DNA of 64,000 bases from Butyricicoccus_A sp964513445 (GCA_964513445.1 CAZEMM010000001.1:48606-112605); one strand, 5' to 3'; numbered from the stretch's first letter, positions 1 to 8,532 are shown. Translations and numbers: made by a program. The notes: generated from the letters alone by a model not told the origin.

Positions 1-681
1 GGTAACCGCATCATTGTCGTCAATGCCGTCCACCGCCATGAAATGGCCGTAGTATGTAAACAGTGAGTAACTGCTTCCCGCATGGATGATTGCGATGCCG
101 CCTGCCTTCAGGTGTGCCTTTAAATCCGCCTCGCTGTTGGAAATCGTATAGGTGAAGTTATACTTCTTTGAAACGGAATCCAATAGCGTCGTGACGTCTG
201 TGCCGCCGTTGTAGCGCGCGCCGCACTGCACCGCCAGCTTGCACATCGTCGGGATATCTACATCCGCAATACCCGCCGCATACAGCGCGTTGCACACAGC
301 GGACGGGCCGCACGAGCCCTGCGCGACCGTGCTGCTGCCGTATGCGATCGAATCATATTGTCTCGCATTCTGATACAGCACGCGGTGCCCGTTTATGGTA
401 TCCGACGTTTTATCGATAAAATGGAATGAACCCTTGAGGATGGTCTCCTCATCGACCGCCGCAGTGCCGTCTACATACTGGATATTTGGAATGTCCTGGA
501 TATCCAACAAGCCTTCCTCATCCACAAAATACGACTGTGGCAGTGCTGTATCCGCCTGCTCGGCTGTCTCAACCTCGTCCAGTTCCACACTATTCTCATC
601 GGTCGCCAGCGCCATGCCCGCCGCTGAAAGCAGCATGGTGAGCGCAAGCAGCGCCGCACTTATTCTTTTCAAATATTTCAA
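1..681 (-). CDS. secreted C39-like papain-fold peptidase (3' end outside window)
   Basis: This gene runs off the left edge, so 227 codons are visible and no stop is seen. It starts with TTG at 681, preceded by GAGG 7-8 bases upstream. Residues 1-26 form a typical signal peptide (KYLKRISAALLALTMLLSAA), followed by an acidic linker to about residue 80. The segment QGSCGPSAVCNAL carries the probable catalytic Cys124, and YYGHFMAVDGI carries His213. Both fit the Peptidase_C39_2 / papain-like fold, so an extracytoplasmic cysteine peptidase or cell-wall protein is inferred. Its substrate is unknown. It has its own promoter at 746-774 and looks monocistronic at its 5' end. Confidence 0.72.
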   Translation of the reverse strand, partial: MKYLKRISAALLALTMLLSAAGMALATDENSVELDEVETAEQADTALPQSYFVDEEGLLDIQDIPNIQYVDGTAAVDEETILKGSFHFIDKTSDTINGHRVLYQNARQYDSIAYGSSTVAQGSCGPSAVCNALYAAGIADVDIPTMCKLAVQCGARYNGGTDVTTLLDSVSKKYNFTYTISNSEADLKAHLKAGGIAIIHAGSSYSLFTYYGHFMAVDGIDDNDAVT

Positions 682-745
682 GGTGATCCCTCATTTCCAG
701 ATGAAATATATCCCAATCTTTCCGTTTGCCGGATGGTATGTCCTC

Positions 746-774
746 ATTATATTTCAATGCGCTGTAAATATCAA
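746..774 (-). promoter_or_regulatory. sigma-A promoter of the C39-like gene
   Basis: Minus strand TTGATA (774-769), 17 bases, then TATAAT (751-746). The start codon lies about 65 bases downstream. Confidence 0.65.
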
Positions 775-838
775 CCCATCCTGCATGAAACCGTCGATTT
801 TCTCAAAAAACGGAGAATTCATGCGCGTATTTTGTGCA

Positions 839-886
839 CAAAAAAGTACAGGCGTGCGAAGATATTCTGGTCTCTCCGCACGCCTG
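839..886 (-). terminator. rho-independent terminator, minus strand
   Basis: A 10-bp stem (877-886 with 849-858, CAGGCGTGCG/CGCACGCCTG) is followed on the minus strand by TACTTTTTTG. It lies about 210 bases after the AGCS symporter gene and probably ends that operon. No gene is visible between 887 and 1096. Confidence 0.75.
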
Positions 887-1013
887 CATGCTATAAGGCT
901 GATCGTTCAAATGCAGCGAAAGCAGCTTTTGCTGCCGCCAACAAAATAAATTATTGGCTTCCCCTTGATGCATCGTCTCTATCATGCCTGAAGCATCCTG
1001 TTTCGGGCGATCT

Positions 1014-1046
1014 GCCGGTCTGCCGGCGCACTGGCCGGCAGACGGC
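1014..1046. repeat. strong GC-rich hairpin without T-run
   Basis: GCCG (1014-1017) pairs with CGGC (1043-1046), and TCTGCCGGC (1019-1027) pairs with GCCGGCAGA (1034-1042). There is a single bulged G and a six-base loop. It sits about 50 bases after the symporter stop codon. No T-run follows on either strand, so it is not a classical terminator. It may stabilise the mRNA 3' end or be a dispersed element. Confidence 0.6.
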
Positions 1047-1096
1047 AAATCAAACAACGTCTTAATCCTTGTTCACTTTTTAATCGGATATGCCCG

Positions 1097-2614
1097 TTAC
1101 TTTCCCTTATCCGCTGCAATGCGATCCTTATTGATCTCCATCCAAACGTCACAATTGTCGATGCCCAGCTTTTCCGGATTGAAGTACGGTTCTTCAACGC
1201 CAGCCTTGCGCTGTGCCATATAATCGTCATATACCTTCTTAACCTTCGGGAGCAGGATGAGCAGTGCAACGAGGTTGAACCACGCCATCAGCGCGAACAT
1301 AATCTCAGAGATTGCCCATGCGGTGGATGCCGTTACCATCGTCCAAATGAAGAAGAATACCGGCATAACGATGCGAATGCCCCAAATGACGGTCTTGCGC
1401 GCCTTGTCAGAGCTGTTGCGCATCAGATAAGCCAGGCCGGACTCTCCCTCGTAATAGTATGCGATACAGGTGGAATACGCAAAGCAGGTCAGCGCCAGCG
1501 CGATAATCATGCCGCCGATACCGGACGGGATGACGCTGTTCGCAGCCTCCTGTACCCACAGGACGTTTGCAGTGTTGGACTCTGCCAGACCGGCCATCAT
1601 ATCAGAGCCCTGACCGATGTACATGTAGGAGCCATCCGCGCCGAGTACGTTGAAGCAATCGGATACGATCGCCATGATGCCGGAGCAGAAGCAGACGGCA
1701 ACGTCAATGTAAACCGAAAATGCATTGACCAAGCCCTGTGTCGCCGGATGCGGCGTCTCTGCTGCTGCCGCAGACGGAGGGGTTTCGCCGAAGCCGGAGC
1801 CGGAGGAGTTGACCGCACGCTTAACGCCATAAGAAAACGCGCCGCCGATCATACCGCCGAAGACGGCATGGGAGTTGAACGCGCTGCCGAAAATCATGCC
1901 AAAGGCAGCCGGAATGTTGCTTGCGTTGCCAATCAGTACAATGACCGTAACGATCAGGTAACCGATGGTCATAAACGGGACAATGATGGTGGAAAACTTC
2001 GCGATACGGCGAACGCCGCCGGAAATGACGAGGAACAGCAGAACTGCGATAACCAGACCGACGATCCAGCGCGGTGCGCCGAAGCTGTTCTCAAACGCCT
2101 GTGCGATGTTGTTGGCGGACGGGCCGGTTACAAGCAGCGGTACGCCTATTGTTGCGAACAGCGCAAAAATAACCGCCATAATCTTGCCGAGCGCCTTCCA
2201 CGGGATGCCGCGCTCCATATAGAAGTACGGGCCACCGCGGTACTGACCGTCCATGCGAACCTTGTAGATCTGACCGAGGCTGTTCTCTGCGTATGCGATC
2301 GCGGAGGTAACCAGCGCGGTGATGATCATCCAGAATACTGAGCCCGGGCCGCCGTACATGATCGCGACCATGACGCCGCCGATGTTGCCGACGGCGACGC
2401 GGTACGCCGCAACCGAACAGAAGGTCTCAAACGCGGACAAGCCCTCCTGTGAGCCGCCGCTCTTCGTCAACAGCTTCCATTGCAGCTTTGCCTTGGTAAC
2501 GTTGTCGAACTTCATGGCGATACAGTAGGCCACAGCCAGACCAAATGTCAGCGCAATCAGCGGTGTTGCCCACAGTATGTTGTCGATATCCATAATAATT
2601 GATGCAAAATCCAT
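1097..2614 (-). CDS. AGCS-family sodium:amino-acid symporter
   Basis: A 505-residue polytopic membrane protein of the alanine/glycine:cation symporter family, which imports neutral amino acids with Na+ across the cytoplasmic membrane. Family features include VAVGNIGGVMVAIMYGGPG in the first third and the conserved GSGFGETPPSAAAAETPHP segment near the middle, with about ten hydrophobic segments around them. The ATG at 2614 is chosen because AGAGAGGAAA lies just upstream; longer in-frame starts would run into the neighbouring gene. It lies 118 bases after the TIM-barrel isomerase gene with no terminator between, so the two probably share the sigma-54 promoter at 3789-3805. The transported substrate cannot be read from the sequence. 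Confidence 0.93.
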   Translation of the reverse strand: MDFASIIMDIDNILWATPLIALTFGLAVAYCIAMKFDNVTKAKLQWKLLTKSGGSQEGLSAFETFCSVAAYRVAVGNIGGVMVAIMYGGPGSVFWMIITALVTSAIAYAENSLGQIYKVRMDGQYRGGPYFYMERGIPWKALGKIMAVIFALFATIGVPLLVTGPSANNIAQAFENSFGAPRWIVGLVIAVLLFLVISGGVRRIAKFSTIIVPFMTIGYLIVTVIVLIGNASNIPAAFGMIFGSAFNSHAVFGGMIGGAFSYGVKRAVNSSGSGFGETPPSAAAAETPHPATQGLVNAFSVYIDVAVCFCSGIMAIVSDCFNVLGADGSYMYIGQGSDMMAGLAESNTANVLWVQEAANSVIPSGIGGMIIALALTCFAYSTCIAYYYEGESGLAYLMRNSSDKARKTVIWGIRIVMPVFFFIWTMVTASTAWAISEIMFALMAWFNLVALLILLPKVKKVYDDYMAQRKAGVEEPYFNPEKLGIDNCDVWMEINKDRIAADKGK

Positions 2615-2732
2615 ATCTCTTTTTCCTCTCTCATAGTATAGGGTGGTTTTTATGTTATGGGAAGTGCAAAATTTGATGTTTTCCTTCGTCAAGCTGCATT
2701 CCCTTAACACCAATCGGGGTGAAACGCGCAGT

Positions 2733-3680
2733 TCAGCGGCCCTTGATGCCGATATCCAGAACCTCATGCATATACTTGATCGACCTGCGCATCGCGTCGA
2801 TCTCTTCCTTGCGTCCGTCCTCCAGCGAATAGCCGCTGAGCGGAAGCTCGATCTCAAGATCAATGGTGTCCAGTTCCGCCGGCGCCTTCTCGCGCAGGAT
2901 CTTCATAACCTCAATGACGTCTACATCGCCGTCGCCGATCGCGCAGCCAAGCGAATGCGTGCCGTCCGGGTCTGCGAACACACGGTTATCGCAGAAGTGA
3001 ACACAGTAGCAGTACGGCGCCATCTTGTCAACGCAGTCTCGAATGCCCTCTGCCAGCATCAGCGAGTTGATGGTATCGCAACACGCGCCGACCAGCGGGT
3101 GGTTGATCTGCTCGACCATCCAGATAACCTCATCGGCAAACAGGTCGCAATGATTCTCGATCGCGATCTTCAAGCCATACTTCTCAATCGTCGGGATGTT
3201 TTTCTTAAAGTCCATGACGATGTCTGCCATCTGCCTGACGGCCTCCGGACACATGCATGCATGCGAAATCGGATGCGGATGCTCCACGTCGGTGCTGTAC
3301 TTGACCAGCTTGCAGCCCAGCCTGTGCGCGATCTCCAGGGATTCCTCAATGGTGCAGTTGACGCGCGGATCAGACGGCGCATTAAACGAGATGTTCAGCT
3401 CGAGATCCAGACCAAGCAGCTCCGCCTTCTGCTTGACTGCCGCCAGATGTGCGTCGGACAGATCATCATCCAGATCGACCAGCGTCATGTGGATGACCTC
3501 AATGCCCTCCTCAACGCACATGTCCATCAGCTTGTCCAAGTCGATGACCTTCTCAAACGCGAACGTCTTTCCCTCGCTCTGGAAGCCCCAGCTCTCTCCA
3601 AGGCCACTCAGATGCAGTGTGTAGGTATGCATACCCAGCTTGAATCTGCGCGCCGCGGCCTTTCCGGTCATGTGTTTCAT
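2733..3680 (-). CDS. sugar phosphate isomerase/epimerase-like TIM-barrel protein
   Basis: A 315-residue protein of the xylose isomerase-like / AP endonuclease 2 superfamily. The four likely metal ligands of the barrel are visible in order: Glu in AIENHCD, Asp in GACCDTINS, His in YCVHFCDN and Glu in DLEIELPLSG. The family includes epimerases, isomerases and dehydratases acting on sugars and inositols, so the precise reaction is open. The start at 3680 follows AAAGGAGAG at good spacing. It is the first gene after a consensus sigma-54 promoter and is followed by the symporter. This suggests catabolism of an imported amino compound, possibly a sugar-amino-acid conjugate, which is inference. Confidence 0.85.
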   Translation of the reverse strand: MKHMTGKAAARRFKLGMHTYTLHLSGLGESWGFQSEGKTFAFEKVIDLDKLMDMCVEEGIEVIHMTLVDLDDDLSDAHLAAVKQKAELLGLDLELNISFNAPSDPRVNCTIEESLEIAHRLGCKLVKYSTDVEHPHPISHACMCPEAVRQMADIVMDFKKNIPTIEKYGLKIAIENHCDLFADEVIWMVEQINHPLVGACCDTINSLMLAEGIRDCVDKMAPYCYCVHFCDNRVFADPDGTHSLGCAIGDGDVDVIEVMKILREKAPAELDTIDLEIELPLSGYSLEDGRKEEIDAMRRSIKYMHEVLDIGIKGR

Positions 3681-3788
3681 ACTCTTCTCTCCTTTGTTTT
3701 TATTTGATACAGCATCAATTCGATTGATCTGTCGAGAATGTTCGTATCAATTGCATTGTCATTTGAAAACGCTTATGTTTATATACAT

Positions 3789-3805
3789 AGCAATTGCCGT
3801 GCCAA
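3789..3805 (-). promoter_or_regulatory. sigma-54 (-24/-12) promoter
   Basis: On the minus strand the sequence reads TTGGCAC, five bases, TTGCT: GG at -24 and GC at -12 with exact consensus spacing (TGGCAC-N5-TTGCT). Transcription would start near 3778, about 100 bases before the isomerase gene at 3680. The gene immediately upstream encodes a sigma-54 activator. The roughly 200 bases of AT-rich DNA between 3806 and 4020 could hold activator sites and an IHF-like bend, but I see no convincing long inverted repeat there. Confidence 0.88.
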
Positions 3806-4024
3806 TCGCGGATTTTTTTCTAAAAAAATTTTTCTTAGGCATGTTTTTTGTCTGTTTTGCCAGATAAAGATCGGTACTATTTGTTCATTTTTCCCAATAA
3901 TGATCTTATGCTGGTGTACGGAAGAAAAACGGAAACCGCGGCTGTAAAATTTTCAAAATGATGATTTTTTATTAATCGATATTAAAAATTCATAAAAATT
4001 CTCCCACATAAAAACGCGCCGGAC

Positions 4025-4060
4025 ATAAAAAAACCAGCCTCACAAGCTGTAAGGCTGGTT
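4025..4060 (-). terminator. rho-independent terminator of the sigma-54 regulator gene
   Basis: AACCAGCCT (minus strand, 4060-4052) pairs with AGGCTGGTT (4040-4032) and is followed by TTTTTTTAT. It begins 12 bases after the stop codon and separates the regulator from the sigma-54 operon. Confidence 0.92.
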
Positions 4061-4072
4061 GATCAATATCGG

Positions 4073-5857
4073 TTAAATTGTATTATTGAGCAGCGCTTCC
4101 ACATCAATCTTATAGCGATTAATACGGTATTGTAGCTTCTGCCGATCCATTTTTAATAGGCGAGCCGCTTCCGAAATATTGCCCTTCGATTCGATGAGCG
4201 CGCGAGAGATCGCGTCCCTTTCCAGGCGTTTGAGCGTTTCATCCAGCGAGCTTTCCATCCTCCCGCTGTCCGGATCAAACAGGGGCGGCTGAAACTCCGG
4301 CTTCTCCAGCGTCTGCTTCTGGAAGCGTACATCCTCCCCCGCGTCGACACAACAATCCAGTATATGCTGCGGCAAATACTTGGGGGAAATCGTCGACTGC
4401 GTATCGGGCAGAACGTTCATCGCGTGCTCAATGGCATGCTCCAATTCACGCACATTGCCCGGCCAATCATATTTCTGAAACAGCCGAATGATTTTCTCAT
4501 CGATTCCGTTGACCTTGCGCTCCAATTTCTTATTGCACGCGATCCGGAAATTGTTTGCCAGCAGCGGGATATCCTCCTTGCGAGCACGCAGCGGCGGGAT
4601 CGTAATGCTGACGACACCCAGCCGATAAAACAGATCGCGGCGCAGCTTTCCGTCCTCAATCGCCTGATAAGGCGGCACATTGGTATTGGACAGCACGCGC
4701 ACATCCACCTGGATCTCCTCCGCGCCGCCGACGCGGCGGATGCGCTTGTCCTGCAGCACGCGCAGCAGCTTTGCCTGCAAATTAATATTCATCGAATTGA
4801 TCTCATCGAGCAGCAGCGAGCCGTGATTGGCCTGCTCAAACAGACCCGGCTTGCTCTCCGCGCCGGTATATGCGCCGCGTTCTGTGCCAAACAGCAGGCT
4901 TTCCAGCAGATTTTCCGGGATGGCAGCGCAATTGATCGCCAAAAACGGTCCATTCGCACGGCTGCTCGCATTGTGGATGCTCTGTGCGATCAGCTCCTTG
5001 CCGGTACCGGTTTCCCCATAGATCATGACAGAGGAATTGGAACGCGCCGCCTGCCGGCACTGTGCGATCAGTTCGTCCATGACCGTGCTGATATGGATGA
5101 AATCATCAAAGCGATAGTGCGCGGAAAGCGGCTTGGCCTTTTTCGGTTTGTTCTTCACGCTTTGGCTGACCAGCTGCTCCTGTAAATCAATGATCTGCTT
5201 GCGCAGGATATCCAGCGTCTGCCAGTCCTGCATAACGCTCGAGCCGCCGATCACCTGTCCGTTTTGCACAATGGGATACATATTGCAGACGATATCGACA
5301 TCCTTGCCGAAGATGGTCGTATAGTACTGCCGCTTATTCAGAATGGACTGCTTGGTGCGAATGACCTGCGGCACGCCGCAGGCTTCCCCGTCGCGCATAA
5401 AATAGATCTCTGAGATAGGCCGTCCGCGCACATCCTGCGTCACGATCGAATCCATCTTTTCCGCCGCGTCGTTGAGCATATAGATGCGCGCCTCTTCGTC
5501 GCATAGGATCACCGCCTCCTCCAGCTGGTTGACGACGCTCACCAGCATATCATGACAGACGTCATTGACCGCATTGCGAAATACGATGAGGCGGCTCTCC
5601 TCGGGCAGGCCATCCACCTGCGGCGAGGGGCAGCGCGTCACGTAATGGTCGAATTTGACGCAGCTGTATACTCGCGTATTGCTTGTCTGTCCCAGCTCGC
5701 CGGCAATGTCAATGAGCAACTTGCCCTGCAAATCTCCATTCCCGCAAAGCAGGTGATCTCCCGCTTCATTGATGGATAAAATGATACCGTCCTTCGACAA
5801 AACCAGCGCTCCGATCCCGGACTGGGAAAACGTTCGCATGACTTCCTGATAGTTCAT
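4073..5857 (-). CDS. sigma-54-dependent transcriptional activator (PAS-PAS-AAA-Fis HTH)
   Basis: A 594-residue bacterial enhancer-binding protein. Two PAS-like sensor regions (about 1-100 and 105-225) and a short coiled coil precede an AAA+ domain: Walker A GETGTGKE (281-288), the sigma-54 contact loop GAYTGA (328-333, with Tyr for the usual Phe) and Walker B LLLDEI (348-353). A Fis-type helix-turn-helix ends the protein (about 550-590). The layout resembles RocR-type regulators of amino-acid catabolism. The start at 5857 follows AAGGAG. Because a perfect sigma-54 promoter lies just downstream in front of the isomerase/symporter genes, it very probably activates them. The ligand sensed by the PAS region is unknown. 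Confidence 0.93.
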   Translation of the reverse strand: MNYQEVMRTFSQSGIGALVLSKDGIILSINEAGDHLLCGNGDLQGKLLIDIAGELGQTSNTRVYSCVKFDHYVTRCPSPQVDGLPEESRLIVFRNAVNDVCHDMLVSVVNQLEEAVILCDEEARIYMLNDAAEKMDSIVTQDVRGRPISEIYFMRDGEACGVPQVIRTKQSILNKRQYYTTIFGKDVDIVCNMYPIVQNGQVIGGSSVMQDWQTLDILRKQIIDLQEQLVSQSVKNKPKKAKPLSAHYRFDDFIHISTVMDELIAQCRQAARSNSSVMIYGETGTGKELIAQSIHNASSRANGPFLAINCAAIPENLLESLLFGTERGAYTGAESKPGLFEQANHGSLLLDEINSMNINLQAKLLRVLQDKRIRRVGGAEEIQVDVRVLSNTNVPPYQAIEDGKLRRDLFYRLGVVSITIPPLRARKEDIPLLANNFRIACNKKLERKVNGIDEKIIRLFQKYDWPGNVRELEHAIEHAMNVLPDTQSTISPKYLPQHILDCCVDAGEDVRFQKQTLEKPEFQPPLFDPDSGRMESSLDETLKRLERDAISRALIESKGNISEAARLLKMDRQKLQYRINRYKIDVEALLNNTI

Positions 5858-6055
5858 TTGTCACGTCTCCTTACTTTTCATTCTGGTTGAGCATACCTCT
5901 CCCCATACGCGTTTTCCTATTGCTCCACTATCATCTTACCCAATTTCACATGTGATGCCTTTGCAATTTCTTGCAATAAACTATGCCGATTCTCAGGTGT
6001 GTTGTTCTCAGTAACAACGTGCCTAGTAATCCGTTCTGTCACATCGTACTGTGCT

Positions 6056-6084
6056 ATTGTATCATATTCACCGGGAGATGAAAA
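6056..6084 (-). promoter_or_regulatory. possible sigma-A promoter of the activator gene
   Basis: Minus strand TTTTCA, 17 bases, TACAAT with a TG extension (TGATACAAT). The -35 is weak. It would give a leader of about 190 bases. Confidence 0.45.
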
Positions 6085-6095
6085 CTCATTGCGCC

Positions 6096-6136
6096 ATAAA
6101 AAGCGGGTAAAACGTATCGAAACGCCATAAACCCGC
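6096..6136 (-). terminator. rho-independent terminator of the YgjV-like gene
   Basis: GCGGGT (6136-6131) pairs with ACCCGC (6108-6103) on the minus strand across a partly structured loop, followed by TTTTTATGG. Confidence 0.65.
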
Positions 6137-6187
6137 CGCAAATATACAAAATGGGAAGATTTCTCTGTTCAATACGTCTTATCCATT

Positions 6188-6706
6188 TTAATTATTATCC
6201 AGCGCCTTCCAGCCGTAACGCCAAATGGATATCAGCGTGGACACGATTCCAAACGTTTCGCTCAGCGCGCCGCCATACGAATGGACGATCAGGTTATAAG
6301 CGATCCACGGCGGTCCGACGATCGTCAGCTTTCCAAGGCGAATGACACGCCCGTTTCTTGTCCATGTCGTCAGCACGAACGAGACCTGCCCTACCAGCAC
6401 AAGCAGATCATACGGCTTGCTCCATGTGGCAACACACGCCGCGACGGTCAGCGCCGCAAAGACCCACCGCCAGCCGCGCCACTGCGCCCATTTTTGCTCC
6501 TTCAGCCCGATAAACAGGCTACTTATCACACCGAAAATCAACGTCGCGCACGCAGGATACGCGCCCAAGCAGATAAACTGAATGACAAACAGCACATTTC
6601 CAAGCATCTGACACAAGATCATGCGACGACTGTCCTTGATTTGAAAGCTCCCTATGCAAAACGCCATACCGGCAAAGCCGATCAGCTGTACTAAAATATC
6701 ATACAT
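6188..6706 (-). CDS. YgjV-family inner membrane protein
   Basis: A 172-residue hydrophobic protein with about six membrane segments. It resembles the YgjV / Imp-YgjV family (MYDILVQLIGFAGMAFCIGS at the N-terminus; QMLGNVLFVIQFICLGAY in the second and third helices). The function of the family is not established. The ATG at 6706 abuts the assembly gap, so the ribosome binding site is not visible and a slightly longer N-terminus cannot be excluded. A terminator follows at 6096-6136. Confidence 0.75.
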   Translation of the reverse strand: MYDILVQLIGFAGMAFCIGSFQIKDSRRMILCQMLGNVLFVIQFICLGAYPACATLIFGVISSLFIGLKEQKWAQWRGWRWVFAALTVAACVATWSKPYDLLVLVGQVSFVLTTWTRNGRVIRLGKLTIVGPPWIAYNLIVHSYGGALSETFGIVSTLISIWRYGWKALDNN

Positions 6707-6806
6707 NNNNNNNNNNNNNNNNNNNNNNNNNNNNNNNNNNNNNNNNNNNNNNNNNNNNNNNNNNNNNNNNNNNNNNNNNNNNNNNNNNNNNNNNNNNNNN
6801 NNNNNN
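6707..6806. other. assembly gap (100 N)
   Basis: Exactly 100 consecutive N, the usual placeholder for a gap of unknown size. The distance and even the adjacency of the flanking genes are therefore uncertain. Confidence 0.98.
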
Positions 6807-6893
6807 CCTGCGGCACAGTCCGGTGACCAATGCTGTCGTAATGGCGCCTGTCCCGATAAAGCCGATCGTAGGAAGTGTTTGATTTTTTCTCAT
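6807..6893 (-). CDS. pyrroline-5-carboxylate reductase-like protein, N-terminal fragment
   Basis: Only 29 codons are visible before the gap. The start at 6893 follows AAAAGGAG about ten bases upstream. TIGFIGTGAITTALVTGL is the NAD(P)-binding Rossmann turn typical of ProC-type reductases, which convert pyrroline-5-carboxylate to proline. The rest of the gene is missing through the gap, not through a visible mutation. The short length means other members of the F420/ProC/6PGDH-like Rossmann group remain possible. Confidence 0.55.
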
Positions 6894-7059
6894 ATATGCC
6901 ACGCTCCTTTTGACTGTCAATCTACAAGCGTTTTCCGATGATAGCAAACGTTTTCATTTTGCAGTTAAGCAAATTGTACAATATTTTCTCACGGAAAAAC
7001 ATCCCCGCATTTTGCCTGTCCTTTGCTCTTTTGTGCCGTTTTTCATAAAAGCATGACCG

Positions 7060-7088
7060 CAAAAAAGGCTGCCGGAAATCCGACAGCC
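7060..7088 (-). terminator. rho-independent terminator of the RodA/FtsW gene
   Basis: GGCTGTCGG pairs with CCGGCAGCC with one mismatch on the minus strand (7088-7067), followed by TTTTTTGCGG. Confidence 0.85.
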
Positions 7089-7115
7089 CTGCATGATTTG
7101 ATCGTATAAAGTCGC

Positions 7116-8453
7116 TCAGTCCGTATCGACCGTATGGTCAGCTCCGTTGTTTTTTTGCCGCTGCTGATCCCAATCGATAATGGCCTCGCCAAACGGCGTC
7201 TCATCCGCTGACTCGTCTGATATCGACGGAACATCTGCCCGTTTCGCCCGTACAAACGCAACCGGCTTCCAATCCGCCGAATCGTCTACAGCCGCAGCAT
7301 CAACCGTGATCTCCCCTGCCGTCAGCAGGCCGTCGCGCTTCCTGCGGCGGTATCGCCATGACACGCATTCCACCATGCCGAGCGCAAGATACATTGTCAC
7401 AATGGACGAGCCGCCATAGCTGAAAAACGGCAGTGTCAGACCCATGACCGGTCCAATGCCCAAGCACATAAATACATTCTCAAGCGTCTGGAACATAAAC
7501 ATGCTGCCAACGCCGACACACAGCAGCATCAAAAATGTGCTGTCCGTACGGTAGGCAATGTAGAAAATGCGCACAATGAGTAAAACCAACGCCAACAAAA
7601 TCACCGCGCAGCCAACCAGCCCCCATTCCTCTCCGGCAACGCCAAAAATGAAATCCGTCTGCTTTTCCGGCAGCATATTGTTCTGCGTCTGATTTCCCTT
7701 TAAAAAACCCGCGCCCATCACGCGCCCCGCGCCGATCGCAATGCGGCTCTGCTCCTGCTGCCAGTACGTATCCGGCGCAATTGTCGGGTCAAAGAGAACC
7801 AAAATGCGGTTGCGCTGCACATTGCTCAGCAGCTTCCATATCAGCGGCATGGCTGCGGCTGTGGCCGCAGCGCCGCCCACAAACCACCTGAGCTGCAGCC
7901 CGGCGACAAATAACATAACCAATGCGATAAACAGATACGACAGCGACATGCCCACATCCTTCGATGGCACGATGATCGCCGTCATTATCAGCGCGACATG
8001 CACGAGCAGCAGCAGCACATGCTTCGGCTTACTCAGCGTGTTGCGAAATGTCGTAATATGCTTGGCAAACGTAAAGATGAACAGCAGCTTTCCGATCTCC
8101 GCCGGCTGCACGCCGATGCCGCCGAAGCGCAACCAGCTCCTATTGCCGCCCTCCTCATAGCCAAACAGCGTCAGTGAAAGCTGAAAAATAAGATTCAGCA
8201 CATATACGATACGCCAAAACGGTGCAAATCGCTCAATATCCACATAAGAGAGCACAGCGAAGCCGATCAATCCCAGACCAATCGCCACACACTGAATCAG
8301 CACATATCGCTCGCTTCCAGCCTCCAAGCTGTTCGTCGCCGAATAGATCAGCAGCAGGCCAAACAACGAACAGAACAACGCCAGCGCAAGCAGACAAAAA
8401 TCCAGGCACAGAATATCCTCTCCCAAATGCTGAAACCGTTTTTTCCTTTGCAT
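7116..8453 (-). CDS. SEDS-family peptidoglycan polymerase (RodA/FtsW)
   Basis: A 445-residue polytopic membrane protein of the SEDS glycosyltransferases, which polymerise lipid II during elongation or division. The family signature GLTLPFFSYGGSS is near residue 370, QTDFIFGVAGEEWG precedes it, and VPSKDVGMSL holds the conserved Asp. A charged, soluble C-terminal tail of about 75 residues follows the last membrane segment. The ATG at 8453 is used (GGAAAGGA upstream), since an upstream in-frame extension is not membrane-like. No partner penicillin-binding protein is adjacent, so RodA and FtsW (or a sporulation-specific paralogue) cannot be told apart here. Confidence 0.9.
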   Translation of the reverse strand: MQRKKRFQHLGEDILCLDFCLLALALFCSLFGLLLIYSATNSLEAGSERYVLIQCVAIGLGLIGFAVLSYVDIERFAPFWRIVYVLNLIFQLSLTLFGYEEGGNRSWLRFGGIGVQPAEIGKLLFIFTFAKHITTFRNTLSKPKHVLLLLVHVALIMTAIIVPSKDVGMSLSYLFIALVMLFVAGLQLRWFVGGAAATAAAMPLIWKLLSNVQRNRILVLFDPTIAPDTYWQQEQSRIAIGAGRVMGAGFLKGNQTQNNMLPEKQTDFIFGVAGEEWGLVGCAVILLALVLLIVRIFYIAYRTDSTFLMLLCVGVGSMFMFQTLENVFMCLGIGPVMGLTLPFFSYGGSSIVTMYLALGMVECVSWRYRRRKRDGLLTAGEITVDAAAVDDSADWKPVAFVRAKRADVPSISDESADETPFGEAIIDWDQQRQKNNGADHTVDTD

Positions 8454-8532
8454 GAAATAATATTCCTTTCCGCATCGCAGTCCACATAAGAGCCGCCGCC
8501 CCAAACTAAAAAGCTATCATAATTTCTTATTC

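Larger units (their letters stand above)
5858..6187. other. non-coding stretch between regulator and YgjV-like gene
   Basis: No supported gene. It contains the putative regulator promoter (6056-6084), the terminator of the upstream gene (6096-6136), an inverted repeat GTTGTT-N6-AACAAC at 6001-6018 and the palindrome TCACATGTGA at 5946-5955. Both repeats lie in the presumed leader of the activator gene and could be operators. That is only suggestive. Confidence 0.4.

Noticed and set aside
2615..2863. An 83-codon N-terminal extension of the AGCS symporter
   Set aside because: It runs into the isomerase gene, is not membrane-like and has no ribosome binding site, whereas the ATG at 2614 has one.
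5917..6141. A 74-codon open frame on the minus strand before the sigma-54 regulator gene
   Set aside because: No ribosome binding site or family resemblance, and it overlaps a terminator and a likely promoter.
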